64,000 bases of DNA from Marthasterias glacialis (taxonomy: Eukaryota; Echinodermata; Asteroidea; Forcipulatida; Asteriidae). The translations under genes and the position numbers were made by a program. The stretch's first letter is position 1, and each line of letters begins with the position of its first letter. The stretch lies in the NCBI GenBank assembly GCA_911728455.2, contig CAJVRT020000006.1, forward strand, positions 1-64,000, read 5' to 3'. The notes beneath the pieces were generated by a model. That model was not told the origin of the DNA. It saw only the letters and a program-made list of their open reading frames with translations, and ran no database searches. This document shows positions 1-11,574 of the stretch, piece by piece.

Positions 1-3000
1 CCCTTGAGAGATTTTCAATTTTGGACCAAAATTTCAAAGTCGTTTTTGCTCTACCAACTCAAGAGGGAACCTCCCCCGACCCCAACCCTACACTTTGCAG
101 GTCCGGATCTGCCTTAGTTTGGAAAATATCCACGATTTTAGGGCCCTTCTATTTTGGGCCAAAAAACCGAAAAAGTCACCGTTACCCCCCCTTGAGAGAT
201 TTTCATTTTTGGACCAAAATTTCAAAGTCGTTTTTGCTCTACCAACTCAAGAGGGAACCTCCCCCGACCCCAGCCCTACACTTTGCAGGTCCGGATCTGC
301 CTTAGTTTGGAAAATATCCACGATTTTAGGGCCCTTCTTTTTGGGCCAAAAAACCGAAAAAGTCACCGTTACCCCCCCTTGAGAGATTTCAATTTTGGAC
401 CAAAATTTCAAAGTCGTTTTGGCTCTACCAACTCAAGAGGGAACCTCCCCCGACCCCAGCCCTACACTTTGCAGGTCCGGATCTGCCTTAGTTTGGAAAA
501 TATCCACGATTTTAGGGCCCTTCCTTTTGGGCCAAAAAACCGAAAAAGTCACCGTTACCCCCCCTTGAGAGATTTTCAATTTTGGACCAAAATTTCAAAG
601 TCGTTTTTGCTCTACCAACTCAAGAGGGAACCTCCCCCGACCCCAGCCCTACACTTTGCAGGTCCGGATCTGCCTTAGTTTGGAAAATATCCACGATTTT
701 AGGGCCCTTCTATTTTTGGCCCAAAAACCGAAAAAGTCACCGTTACCCCCCCTTGAGAGATTTTCAATTTTGGACCATAATTTCAAAGTCGTTTTTGCTC
801 TACCAACTCAAGAGGGAACCTCCCCCGACCCCAGCCCTACACTTTGCACGTCCGGATCTGCCTTAGTTTGGAAAATATCCAGGATTTTAGGGCCCTTCTA
901 TTTTGGGCCAAAAAACCGAAAAAGTCACCGTTACCCCACTTGAGAGATTTTCAATTTTGGACCAAAATTTCAAAGTCGTTTTTGCTCTACCAACTCAAGA
1001 GGGAACCTCCCCCGACCCCAGCCCTACACTTTGCAGGTCCGGATCTGCCTTAGTTTGGAAAATATCCACGATTTTAGGGCCCTTCCTTTTGGGACCAAAA
1101 ACCGAAAAAGTCACCGTTACCCCCCCCCACCCCTTGAGAGATTTTCAATTTTGGACCAAAATTTCAAAGTCGTGTTTGCTCTACCAACTCAAGAGGGAAC
1201 CTCCCCCGACCCCAGCCCCACACTTTGCAGGTCCGGATCTGCCTTAGTTTGGAAAATATCCACGATTTTAGGGCCCTTCTATTTTTGGCCAAAAAACCGA
1301 AAAAGTCACCGTTACCCCCCCTTGAGAGATTTTCATTTTTGGACCAAAATTTCAAAGTCGTTTTTGCTTTACCAACTCAAGAGCGAACCTCCCCCGACCC
1401 CAGCCCTACACTTTGCAGGTCCGGATCTGCCTTAGTTTGGAAAATATCCACGATTTTAGGGCCCTTCTTTTTGGGCCAAAAAACCGAAAAAGTCACCGTT
1501 ACCCCCCCTTGAGAGATTTTCAATTTTGGACCAAAATTTCAAAGTCGTTTTGGCTCCACCAACTCAGGAGCGAACCTCCCCCGACCCCAGCCCTACACTT
1601 TGCATGTCCGGATCTGCCTTAGTTTGGAAAATATCCATGATTTTAGGGCCCTTCTATTTTTGGCCAAAAAACCGAAAAAGTCACCGTTCCCCCCCCCCCC
1701 CCCCCCTTGAGAGATTTTCAATTTTGGACCAAAATTTCAAAGTCGTTTTTGCTCTACCAACTCAAGAGGGAACCTCCCCCGACCCCAGCCCCACACTTTG
1801 CAGGTCCGGATCTGCCTTAGTTTGGAAAATATCCACGATTTTAGGGCCCTTCTATTTTTGGCCAAAAAACCGAAAAAGTCACCGTTACCCCCCCTTGAGA
1901 GATTTTCAATTTTGGACCAAAATTTCAAAGTCGTTTTTGCTCTACCAACTCAAGAGGGAACCTCCCCCGACCCAAGCCCTACACTTTGCAGGTCCGGATC
2001 TGCCTTAGTTTGGAAAATATCCACGATTTTAGGGCCCTTCTTTTTGTGCCAAAAAACCGAAAAAGTCACCGTTACCCCCCCCCCCCCCTTGAGAGATTTT
2101 CAATTTTGGATCAAAATTTGAAAGTCGTTTTTGCTCTACCAACTCAAGAGGGAACCTCCCCCGACCCCAGCCCTACACTTTGCAGGTCCGGATCTGCCTT
2201 AGTTTGGAACATATCCACGATTTTAGGGCCCTTCTTTTTGGGCCAAAAAACCGAAAAAGTCACCGTTACCCCCCCCCTTGAGAGATTTTCAATTTTGGAC
2301 CAAAATTTCAAAGTCGTTTTTGCTCTACCAACTCAAGAGGGAACTTACCCCGACCCCAGCCCTACACTTTGCAGGTCCGGATCTGCCTTAGTTTGGAACA
2401 TATCCACGATTTTAGGGCCCTTCTTTTTGGGCCAAAAAACCGAAAAAGTCACCGTTACCCCCCCCCTTGAGAGATTTTCAATTTTGGACCAAAATTTCAA
2501 AGTCGTTTTTGCTCTACCAACTCAAGAGGGAACTTCCCCCGACCCCAGCCCTACACTTTGCATGTCCGGATCTGCCTTAGTTTGGAAAATATCCATGATT
2601 TTAGGGCCCTTCTATTTTTGGCCAAAAAACCGAAAAAGTCACCGTTACCCCACCTTGAGAGATTTTCAATTTTGGACCAAAATTTCAAAGTCGTTTTTGC
2701 TCTACCAACTCAAGAGGGAACCTCCCCCGACCCCAGCCCTACACTTTGCAGGTCCGGATCTGCCTTAGTTTGGAAAATATCCACGATTTTAGGGCCCTTC
2801 CTTTGGGCCAAAAAACCAAAAAAGTCACCGTTACCCCCCCTTGAGAGATTTTCAATTTTGGACCAAAATTTCAAAGTCGTTTTTGCTCTACCAACTCAAG
2901 AGGGAACCTCCCCCGACCCCAACCCTACACTTTGCAGGTCCGGATCTGCCTTAGTTTGGAAAATATCCAGGATTTTAGGGCCCTTCTATTTTGGGCCAAA

Positions 3001-3802
3001 AAACCGAAAAAGTCACCGTTACCCCCCCCTTGAGAGATTTTCAATTTTGGACCAAAATTTCAAAGTCGTTTTTGCTTTACCAACTCAAGAGGGAACCTCC
3101 CCCGACCCCAGCCCTACACTTTGCAGGTCCGGATCTGCCTTAGTTTGGAAAATATCCACGATTTTAGGGCCCTTCTTTTTGTGCCAAAAAACCGAAAAAG
3201 TCACCGTTACCCCCCCCCCCTTGAGAGATTTTCAATTTTGGATCAAAATTTGAAAGTCGTTTTTGCTCTACCAACTCAAGAGGGAACCTCCCCCGACCCC
3301 AGCCCTACACTTTGCAGGTCCGGATCTGCCTTAGTTTGGAAAATATCCACGATTTTAGGGCCCTTCTATTTTGGGCCAAAAAACCGAAAAAGTCACCGTT
3401 ACCCCCCCCCCCCCCCCCTTGAGAGATTTTCAATTTTGGACCAAAATTTCAAAGTCGTTTTTGCTCTACCAACTCAAGAGGGAACCTCCCCCGACCCCAG
3501 CCCTACACTTTGCACGTCCGGATCTGCCTTAGTTTGGAAAATATCCAGGATTTTAGGGCCCTTCTATTTTGGGCCAAAAAACCGAAAAAGTCACCGTTAC
3601 CCCCCCTTGAGAGATTTTCAATTTTGGACCAAAATTTCAAAGTCGTTTTTGCTCTACCAACTCAAGAGGGAACCTCCCCCGACCCCAGCCCTACACTTTG
3701 CAGGTCCGGATCTGCCTTAGTTTGGAAAATATCCACGATTTTAGGGCCCTTCTTTTTGTGCCAAAAAACCGAAAAAGTCACCGTTACCCCCCCCCCCCCC
3801 CC

Positions 3803-4375
3803 TTGAGAGATTTTCAATTTTGGACCAAAATTTCAAAGTCGTTTTTGCTCTACCAACTCAAGAGGGAACCTCCCCCGACCCCAGCCCTACACTTTGCAGG
3901 TCCGGATCTGCCTTAGTTTGGAAAATATCCACGATTTTAGGGCCCTTCTTTTTGTGCCAAAAAAACGAAAAAAGTCACCGTTACCCCCCCCCCCCCCCCT
4001 TGAGAGATTTTCAATATTGGACCAAAATTTCAAAGTCGTTTTTGCTCTACCAACTCAACAGGGAACCTCCCCCGACCCCAGCCCTACACTTTGCAGGTCC
4101 GGATCTGCCTTAGTTTGGAACATATCCACGATTTTAGGGCCCTTCTTTTTGGGCCAAAAAACCGAAAAAGTCACCGTTACCCCCCCCCTTGAGAGATTTT
4201 CAATTTTGGACCAAAATTTCAAAGTCGTTTTGGCTCTACCAACTCAAGAGGGAACCTCCCCCGACCCCAGCCCTACACTTTGCAGGTCCGGATCTGCCTT
4301 AGTTTGGAAAATATCCATGATTTTAGGGCCCTTCTTTTTGGGCCAAAAAACCGAAAAAGTCACCGTTACCCCCCC
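3803..4375 (+). repeat. Three-monomer block, copy 1 (copy 2 at 5,901-6,476)
   Basis: This block shares a series of rare markers with 5,901-6,476 in the same order: TGTGCC followed by AAACGAAAAAAGTC, an expanded C tract, CAATATTGG, CTCAACAGGG, GGAACATATCC, then CCATGAT. The displacement is about 2,099 bp. Monomers on either side do not match as well, so this is a copied or displaced segment and not a regular period. Confidence 0.8.
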
Positions 4376-5900
4376 TTGAGAGATTTTCAATTTTGGACCA
4401 AAAATTCAAAGTCGTTTTGGCTCTACCAACTCAGGAGGGAACCTCCCCCGACCCCAGCCCTACACTTTGCAGGTCCGGATCTGCCTTAGTTTGGAAAATA
4501 TCCACGATTTTAGGGCCCTTCTTTTTGGGCCAAAAAACCGAAAAAGTCACCGTTACCCCCCCCCCCCCCCTTGAGAGATTTTCAATTTTGGACCAAAATT
4601 TCAAAGTCGTTTTTGCTCTACCAACTCAAGAGGGAACCTCCCCCGACTCCAACCCTACACTTTGCAGGTCCGGATCTGCCTTAGTTTGGAAAATATCCAC
4701 GATTTTAGGGCCCTTCTATTTTGGGCCAAAAAACCGAAAAAGTCACCGTTACCCCCCCCCCCCCTTGAGAGATTTTCAATTTTGGACCAAAATTTCAAAG
4801 TCGTTTTTGCTCTACCAACTCAAGAGGGAACCTCCCCCGACCCCAACCCTACACTTTGCAGGTCCGGATCTGCCTTAGTTTGGAAAGAATCCACGATTTT
4901 AGGGCCCTTCTATTTTGGGCCAAAAAAACCGAAAAAGTCACCGTTCCCCCCCCCTTGAGAGATTTTCATTTTTGGACCAAAATTTCAAAGTCGTTTTTGC
5001 TGTACCAACTCAAGAGGGAACCTCCCCCGACCCCAACCCTACACTTTGCAGGTCCGGATCTGCCTTAGTTTGGAAAATATCCACGATTTTAGGGCCCTTC
5101 TTTTTGGGCCAAAAAACCGAAAAAGTCACCGTTACCCCCCCCTTGAGAGATTTTCAATTTTGGACCAAAATTTCAAAGTCGTTTTTGCTCTACCAACTCA
5201 AGAGGGAACCTCCCCCGACCCCAGCCCTACACTTTGCACGTCCGGATCTGCCTTAGTTTGGAAAATATCCACGATTTTAGGGCCCTTCTATATTGGGCCA
5301 AAAAACCGAAAAAGTCACCGTTACCCCCCCCTTGAGAGATTTTCAATTTTGGACCAAAATTTCAAAGTCGTTTTTGCTCTACCAACTCAAGAGGGAACCT
5401 CCCCCGACCCCAGCCCTACACTTTGCAGGTCCGGATTTGCCTTAGTTTGGAAAATATCCACGATTTTAGGGCCCTTCTTTTTGTGCCAAAAAACCGAAAA
5501 AGTCACCGTTACCCCCCCCCCCCCTTGAGAGATTTTCAATTTTGGACCAAAATTTCAAAGTCGTTTTGGCTCTACCAACTCAAGAGGGAACCTCCCCCGA
5601 CCCCAGCCCTACACTTTGCACGTCCGGATCTGCCTTAGTTTGGAAAATATCCACGATTTTAGGGCCCTTCTATTTTGGGCCAAAAAACCGAAAAAGTCAC
5701 CGTTACCCCCCCTTGAGAGATTTTCAATTTTGGACCAAAATTTCAAAGTCGTTTTGGCTCTACCAACTCAAGAGGGAACCTCCCCCGACCCCAGCCCTAC
5801 ACTTTGCACGTCCGGATCTGCCTTAGTTTGGAAAATATCCAGGATTTTAGGGCCCTTCTATTTTGGGCCAAAAAACCGAAAAAGTCACCGTTACCCCCCC

Positions 5901-6476
5901 TTGAGAGATTTTCAATTTTGGACCAAAATTTCAAAGTCGTTTTTGCTCTACCAACTCAAGAGGGAACCTCCCCCGACCCCAGCCCTACACTTTGCAGGTC
6001 CGGATCTGCCTTAGTTTGGAAAATATCCACGATTTTAGGGCCCTTCTTTTTGTGCCAAAAAAACGAAAAAAGTCACCGTTACCCCCCCCCCCCCCCCCTT
6101 GAGAGATTTTCAATATTGGACCAAAATTTCAAAGTCGTTTTTGCTCTACCAACTCAACAGGGAACCTCCCCCGACCCCAGCCCTACACTTTGCAGGTCCG
6201 GATCTGCCTTAGTTTGGAACATATCCACGATTTTAGGGCCCTTCTTTTTGGGCCAAAAAACCGAAAAAGTCACCGTTACCCCCCCCCCTTGAGAGATTTT
6301 CAATTTTGGACCAAAATTTCAAAGTCGTTTTGGCTCTACCAACTCAAGAGGGAACCTCCCCCGACCCCAGCCCTACACTTTGCAGGTCCGGATCTGCCTT
6401 AGTTTGGAAAATATCCATGATTTTAGGGCCCTTCTTTTTGGGCCAAAAAACCGAAAAAGTCACCGTTACCCCCCCC
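5901..6476 (+). repeat. Three-monomer block, copy 2 (copy 1 at 3,803-4,375)
   Basis: Carries the same ordered set of rare variants as copy 1, including CAATATTGG at 6,111 and CTCAACAGGG. The upstream neighbour again has TTTGCACG and CCAGGAT, as upstream of copy 1, but one TGTGCC monomer found there is missing here. Confidence 0.8.
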
Positions 6477-8178
6477 TTGAGAGATTTTCAATTTTGGACC
6501 AAAATTTCAAAGTCGTTTTTGCTCTACCAACTCAAGAGGGAACTTCCCCCGACCCCAGCCCTACACTTTGCAGGTCCGGATCTGCCTTAGTTTGGAAAAT
6601 ATCCACGATTTTAGGGCCCTTCTTTTTGGGCCAAAAAACCGAAAAAAGCACCGTTACCCCCCCCCCCCCCCTTGAGAGATTTTCAATTTTGGACCAAAAT
6701 TTCAAAGTCGTTTTGGCTCTACCAACTCAAGAGGGAACCTCCCCCGACCCCAGCCCTACACTTTGCACGTCCGGATCTGCCTTAGTTTGGAAAATATCCA
6801 CGATTTTAGGGCCCTTCTATTTTGGGCCAAAAAACCGAAAAAGTCACCGTTACCCCCCCTTGAGAGATTTTCAATTTTGGACCAAAATTTCAAAGTCGTT
6901 TTGGCTCTACCAACTCAGGAGCGAACCTCCCCCGACCCCAGCCCTACACTTTGCATGTCCGGATCTGCCTTAGTTTGGAAAATATCCATGACTTTAGGGC
7001 CCTTCTACTTTTGGCCAAAAAACCGAAAAAGTCACCGTTACCCCCCCTTGAGAGATTTTCAATTTTGGACCAAAATTTCAAAGTCGTTTTTGCTCTACCA
7101 ACTCAAGAGGGAACCTCCCCCGACCCCAGCCCTACACTTTGCAGGTCCGGATCTGCCTTAGTTTGGAAAATATCCACGATTTTAGGGCCCTTCCTTTTGG
7201 GCCAAAAAACCAAAAAAGTCACCGTTACCCCCCCTTGAGAGATTTTCAATTTTGGACCAAAATTTCAAAGTCGTTTTTGCTTTACCAACTCAAGAGGGAA
7301 CCTCCCCCGACCCCAGCCCTACACTTTGCAGGTCCGGATCTGCCTTAGTTTGGAAAATATCCACGATTTTAGGGCCCTTCTTTTTGGGCCAAAAAACCGA
7401 AAAAGTCACCGTTACCCCCCCTTGAGAGATTTTCAATTTTGGACCAAAATTTCAAAGTCGTTTTGGCTCTACCAACTCAGGAGGGAACCTCCCCCGACCC
7501 CAGCCCTACACTTTGCAGGTCCGGATCTGCCTTAGTTTGGAAAATATCCACGATTTTAGGGCCCTTCCTTTTGGGCCAAAAAACCGAAAAAGTCACCGTT
7601 ACCCCCCCTTGAGAGATTTTCAATTTTGGACCAAAATTTCAAAGTCGTTTTTGCTCTACCAACTCAAGAGGGAACCTCCCCCGACCCCAACCCTACACTT
7701 TGCAGGTCCGGATCTGCCTTAGTTTAGAAAATATCCACGATTTTAGGGCCCTTCTTTTTGGGCCAAAAAACCGAAAAAGTCACCGTTACCCCCCCTTGAG
7801 AGATTTTCAATTTTGGACCAAAATTTCAAAGTCGTTTTGGCTCTACCAACTCAGGAGGGAACCTCCCCCGACCCCAGCCCTACACTTTGCAGGTCCGGAT
7901 CTGCCTTAGTTTGGAAAATATCCATGATTTTAGGGCCCTTCTTCTTTTGGCCAAAAAACCGAAAAAGTTACCGTTACCCCCCCTTGAGAGATTTTCAATT
8001 TTGGACCAAAATTTCAAAGTCGTTTTTGCTCTACCAACTCAAGAGGGAACCTCCCCCGACCCCAGCCCTACACTTTGCAGGTCCGGATCTGCCTTAGTTT
8101 GGAAAATATCCACGATTTTTGGGCCCTTCTTTTGGGGCAAAAAAAACCGAAAAAGTCACCGTTACCCCCCCCCCCCCC

Positions 8179-8932
8179 CTTGAGAGATTTTCAATTTTGG
8201 ACCAAAATTTCAAAGTCGTTTTTGCTCTACTAACTCAAGAGGGAACCTCCCCCGACCCCAGCCCTACACTTTGCAGGCCCGGATCTGCCTTAGTTTGGAA
8301 AATATCCACGATTTTAGGGCCCTTCTATTTTGGGCCAAAAAACCGAAAAAGTCACCGTTACCCCCCCCTTGAGAGATTTTCAATTTTGGACCAAAATTTC
8401 AAAGTCGTTTTTGCTCTACCAACTCAAGAGGGAACCTCCCCCGACCCCAGCCCTACACTTTGCAGGTCCGGATCTGCCTTAGTTTGGAAAATATCCACGA
8501 TTTTAGGGCCCTTCTATTTTGGGCCAAAAAACCGAAAAAGTCACCGTTAACCCCCCTTGAGAGATTTTCAATTTTGGACCAAAATGTCAAAGTCGTTTTG
8601 GCTCTACCAACTCAAGAGGGAACCTCCCCCGACCCCAGCCCTACACTTTGCAGGTCCGGATCTGCCTTAGTTTGGAAAATATCCACGATTTTAGGGCCCT
8701 TCTATTTTGGGCCAAAAAACCGAAAAAGTCACCGTTACCCCCCCCGTGAGAGATTTTCAATTTTGGACCAAATTTCAAAGTCGTTTTTGCTCTCCCAACT
8801 CAAGAGGGAACCTCCCCCGACCCCAGCCCTACACTTTGCAGGTCCGGATCTGCCTTAGTTTGGAAAATATCCAGGTATTTAGGGCCCTTCTGTTTTGGGC
8901 CAAAAAACCGAAAAAGTCACCGTTACCCCCCC
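8179..8932 (+). repeat. Founder-like copy of the GTGAGAG/TACTAACTC module
   Basis: Four monomers carrying CTACTAACTC, GCAGGCCCGG, a junction reading GTGAGAG, a one-base shortening GACCAAATTTC, CTCTCCCAACTC and CCAGGTATTTAGGG. The same markers recur in order at 9,879-10,443 and 11,009-11,574, each with one monomer fewer. The monomer with GTTAACCCC near 8,547 is the extra one here. Confidence 0.75.
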
Positions 8933-9313
8933 TTGAGAGATTTTCAATTTTGGACCAAAATTTCAAAGTCGTTTTTGCTCTACCAACTCAAGAGGGAACC
9001 TCCCCCGACCCCAGCCCTACACTTTGCAGGTCCGGATCTGCCTTAGTTTGGAAAATATCCACGATTTTAGGGCCCTTCTATTTTGGGCCAAAAAACCGAA
9101 ACAGTCACCGTTACCCCCCCCCCCCCACCTTGAGAGATTTTCAATTTTGGACCAAAATTTCAAAGTCGTTTTTGCTCTACCAACTCAAGAGGGAACCTCC
9201 CCCGACCCCGGCCCTACACTTTGCAGGTCCAGATGTCTTAGTTTGGAAAATATCCACGATTTTAGGGCCCTTCTTTTTGGGCCAAAAAACCGAAAAAGGC
9301 ACCGTTACCCCCC
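8933..9313 (+). repeat. CCGAAACAG plus CCAGATGTCTTAG monomer pair, copy 1 of 3
   Basis: The first monomer has CCGAAACAGTC and an interrupted C tract ending CACC. The second has CCCGGCCC and a 2-bp loss giving CCAGATGTCTTAG. The same pair recurs at 11,575-11,956 and 14,978-15,358. In the third copy the TTG of the TTTGCAGG landmark and the short second unit are both preserved, so the three share one ancestor. Confidence 0.85.
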
Positions 9314-10443
9314 TTGAGAGATTTTCAATTTTGGACCAAAATTTCAAAGTCGTTTTTGCTCTACCAACTCAAGAGGGAACCTCCCCCGATCCCGGCCCTA
9401 CACTTTGCAGGTCCGGATCTGCCTTTTTTTGGAAAATATCCAGGATTTTAGGGCCCTTCTTTTTGGGCCAAAAAACCGAAAAAGTCACCGTTACCCCCTT
9501 GAGAGATTTTCAATTTTGGACCAAAATTTCAAAGTCGTTTTTGCTCTACCAACTCAAGAGGGAACCTCCCCCGACCCCAGCCCTACACTTTGCAGGTCCG
9601 GATCTGCCTTAGTTTGGAAAATATCCACGATTTTAGGGCCCTTCTTTTTGGGCCAAAAAACCGAAAAAGTCACCGTTACCCCCCCTTGAGAGATTTTCAA
9701 TTTTGGACCAAAATTTCAAAGTCGTTTTTGCTCTACCAACTCAAGAGGGAACCTCCCCCGACCCCAGCCCTACACTTTGCAGGTCCGGATCTGCCTTAGT
9801 TTGGAAAATATCCACGATTTTAGGGCCTTTCTTTTGGGGCGAAAAAACCGAAAAAGTCACCGTTACCCCCCCCCCCCCTTGAGAGATTTTCAATTTTGGA
9901 CCAAAATTTCAAAGTCGTTTTTGCTCTACTAACTCAAGAGGGAACCTCCCCCGACCCCAGCCCTACACTTTGCAGGCCCGGATCTGCCTTAGTTTGGAAA
10001 ATATCCACGATTTTAGGGCCCTTCTATTTTGGGCCAAAAAACCGAAAAAGTCACCGTTACCCCCCCCCTTGAGAGATTTTCAATTTTGGACCAAAATTTC
10101 AAAGTCGTTTTTGCTCTACCAACTCAAGAGGGAACCTCCCCCGACCCCAGCCCTACACTTTGCAGGTCCGGATCTGCCTTAGTTTGGAAAATATCCACGA
10201 TTTTAGGGCCCTTCTATTTTGGGCCAAAAAACCGAAAAAGTCACCGTTACCCCCCCGTGAGAGATTTTCAATTTTGGACCAAATTTCAAAGTCGTTTTTG
10301 CTCTCCCAACTCAAGAGGGAACCTCCCCCGACCCCAGCCCTACACTTTGCAGGTCCGGATCTGCCTTAGTTTGGAAAATATCCAGGTATTTAGGGCCCTT
10401 CTGTTTTGGGCCAAAAAACCGAAAAAGTCACCGTTACCCCCCC
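9314..10443 (+). repeat. 1.13-kb higher-order unit (6 monomers), copy 1
   Basis: Immediately adjacent to a near-identical six-monomer segment at 10,444-11,574. Ordered markers shared with copy 2 are CGATCCCGGCCC, GCCTTTTTTTGGAAA, a shortened C5 junction, GGGCCTTTCTTTTGGGGCG, CTACTAACTC, GCAGGCCCGG, GTGAGAG and CCAGGTATTTAGGG. The offset is 1,130 bp for every marker checked. Perfect adjacency points to one unequal exchange or slippage event. Confidence 0.9.
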
Positions 10444-11574
10444 TTGAGAGATTTTCAATTTTGGACCAAAATTTCAAAGTCGTTTTTGCTCTACCAACTC
10501 AAGAGGGAACCTCCCCCGATCCCGGCCCTACACTTTGCAGGTCCGGATCTGCCTTTTTTTGGAAAATATCCAGGATTTTAGGGCCCTTCTTTTTGGGCCA
10601 AAAAACCGAAAAAGTCACCGTTACCCCCTTGAGAGATTTTCAATTTTGGACCAAAATTTCAAAGTCGTTTTTGCTCTACCAACTCAAGAGGGAACCTCCC
10701 CCGACCCCAGCCCTACACTTTGCAGGTCCGGATCTGCCTTAGTTTGGAAAATATCCACGATTTTAGGGCCCTTCTTTTTGGGCCAAAAAACCGAAAAAGT
10801 CACCGTTACCCCCCCTTGAGAGATTTTCAATTTTGGACCAAAATTTCAAAGTCGTTTTTGCTCTACCAACTCAAGAGGGAACCTCCCCCGACCCCAGCCC
10901 TACACTTTGCAGGTCCGGATCTGCCTTAGTTTGGAAAATATCCACGATTTTAGGGCCTTTCTTTTGGGGCGAAAAAACCGAAAAAGTCACCGTTACCCCC
11001 CCCCCCCCCTTGAGAGATTTTCAATTTTGGACCAAAATTTCAAAGTCGTTTTTGCTCTACTAACTCAAGAGGGAACCTCCCCCGACCCCAGCCCTACACT
11101 TTGCAGGCCCGGATCTGCCTTAGTTTGGAAAATATCCACGATTTTAGGGCCCTTCTATTTTGGGCCAAAAAACCGAAAAAGTCACCGTTCCCCCCCCCTT
11201 GAGAGATTTTCAATTTTGGACCAAAATTTCAAAGTCGTTTTTGCTCTACCAACTCAAGAGGGAACCTCCCCCGACCCCAGCCCTACACTTTGCAGGTCCG
11301 GATCTGCCTTAGTTTGGAAAATATCCACGATTTTAGGGCCCTTCTATTTTGGGCCAAAAAACCGAAAAAGTCACCGTTACCCCCCCGTGAGAGATTTTCA
11401 ATTTTGGACCAAATTTCAAAGTCGTTTTTGCTCTCCCAACTCAAGAGGGAACCTCCCCCGACCCCAGCCCTACACTTTGCAGGTCCGGATCTGCCTTAGT
11501 TTGGAAAATATCCAGGTATTTAGGGCCCTTCTGTTTTGGGCCAAAAAACCGAAAAAGTCACCGTTACCCCCCCC
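10444..11574 (+). repeat. 1.13-kb higher-order unit (6 monomers), copy 2
   Basis: Second member of the direct tandem duplication that starts at 9,314. Differences noticed by eye are small: a C-tract length change, GTTCCCC instead of GTTACCC near 11,188, and one more C at the final junction. Confidence 0.9.

Larger units (their letters stand above)
1..8178 (+). repeat. Region 1: heterogeneous left part of the array
   Basis: About 43 monomers with the highest visible diversity. Mixed variants include TCTATTTTGGG versus TCTTTTTGGG, GTTTTGGCTC versus GTTTTTGCTC, TTTGCACG or TTTGCATG versus TTTGCAGG, and CCATGAT, CCAGGAT or CCACGAT. A subtype reading TTTTTGTGCC appears near 2,041, 3,176, 3,751, 3,949, 5,475 and 6,049. 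Monomers with GGAACATATCC occur near 2,205, 2,396, 4,117 and 6,217. Expanded C tracts occur in about a dozen units. CCATGAT units (near 1,636, 2,594, 4,316, 6,416, 6,987 and 7,922) are the only ones in which I saw an ATG at this position. No gene is present. Confidence 0.85.

Noticed and set aside
1636..2008. ATG-initiated frame from a CCATGAT variant in the left region
   Set aside because: The ATG is a point variant of the CCACGAT position, found in a handful of units. The downstream frame is ordinary satellite read through a C-tract length change.
8707..9612. Longest open frame on the + strand (about 301 codons), and others such as 1,986-2,768
   Set aside because: They begin at TTG or another non-ATG codon, consist only of satellite repeats read in shifting frames, and arise where indels or C-tract lengths happen to join open frames. 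Substitutions and indels show no coding pattern.
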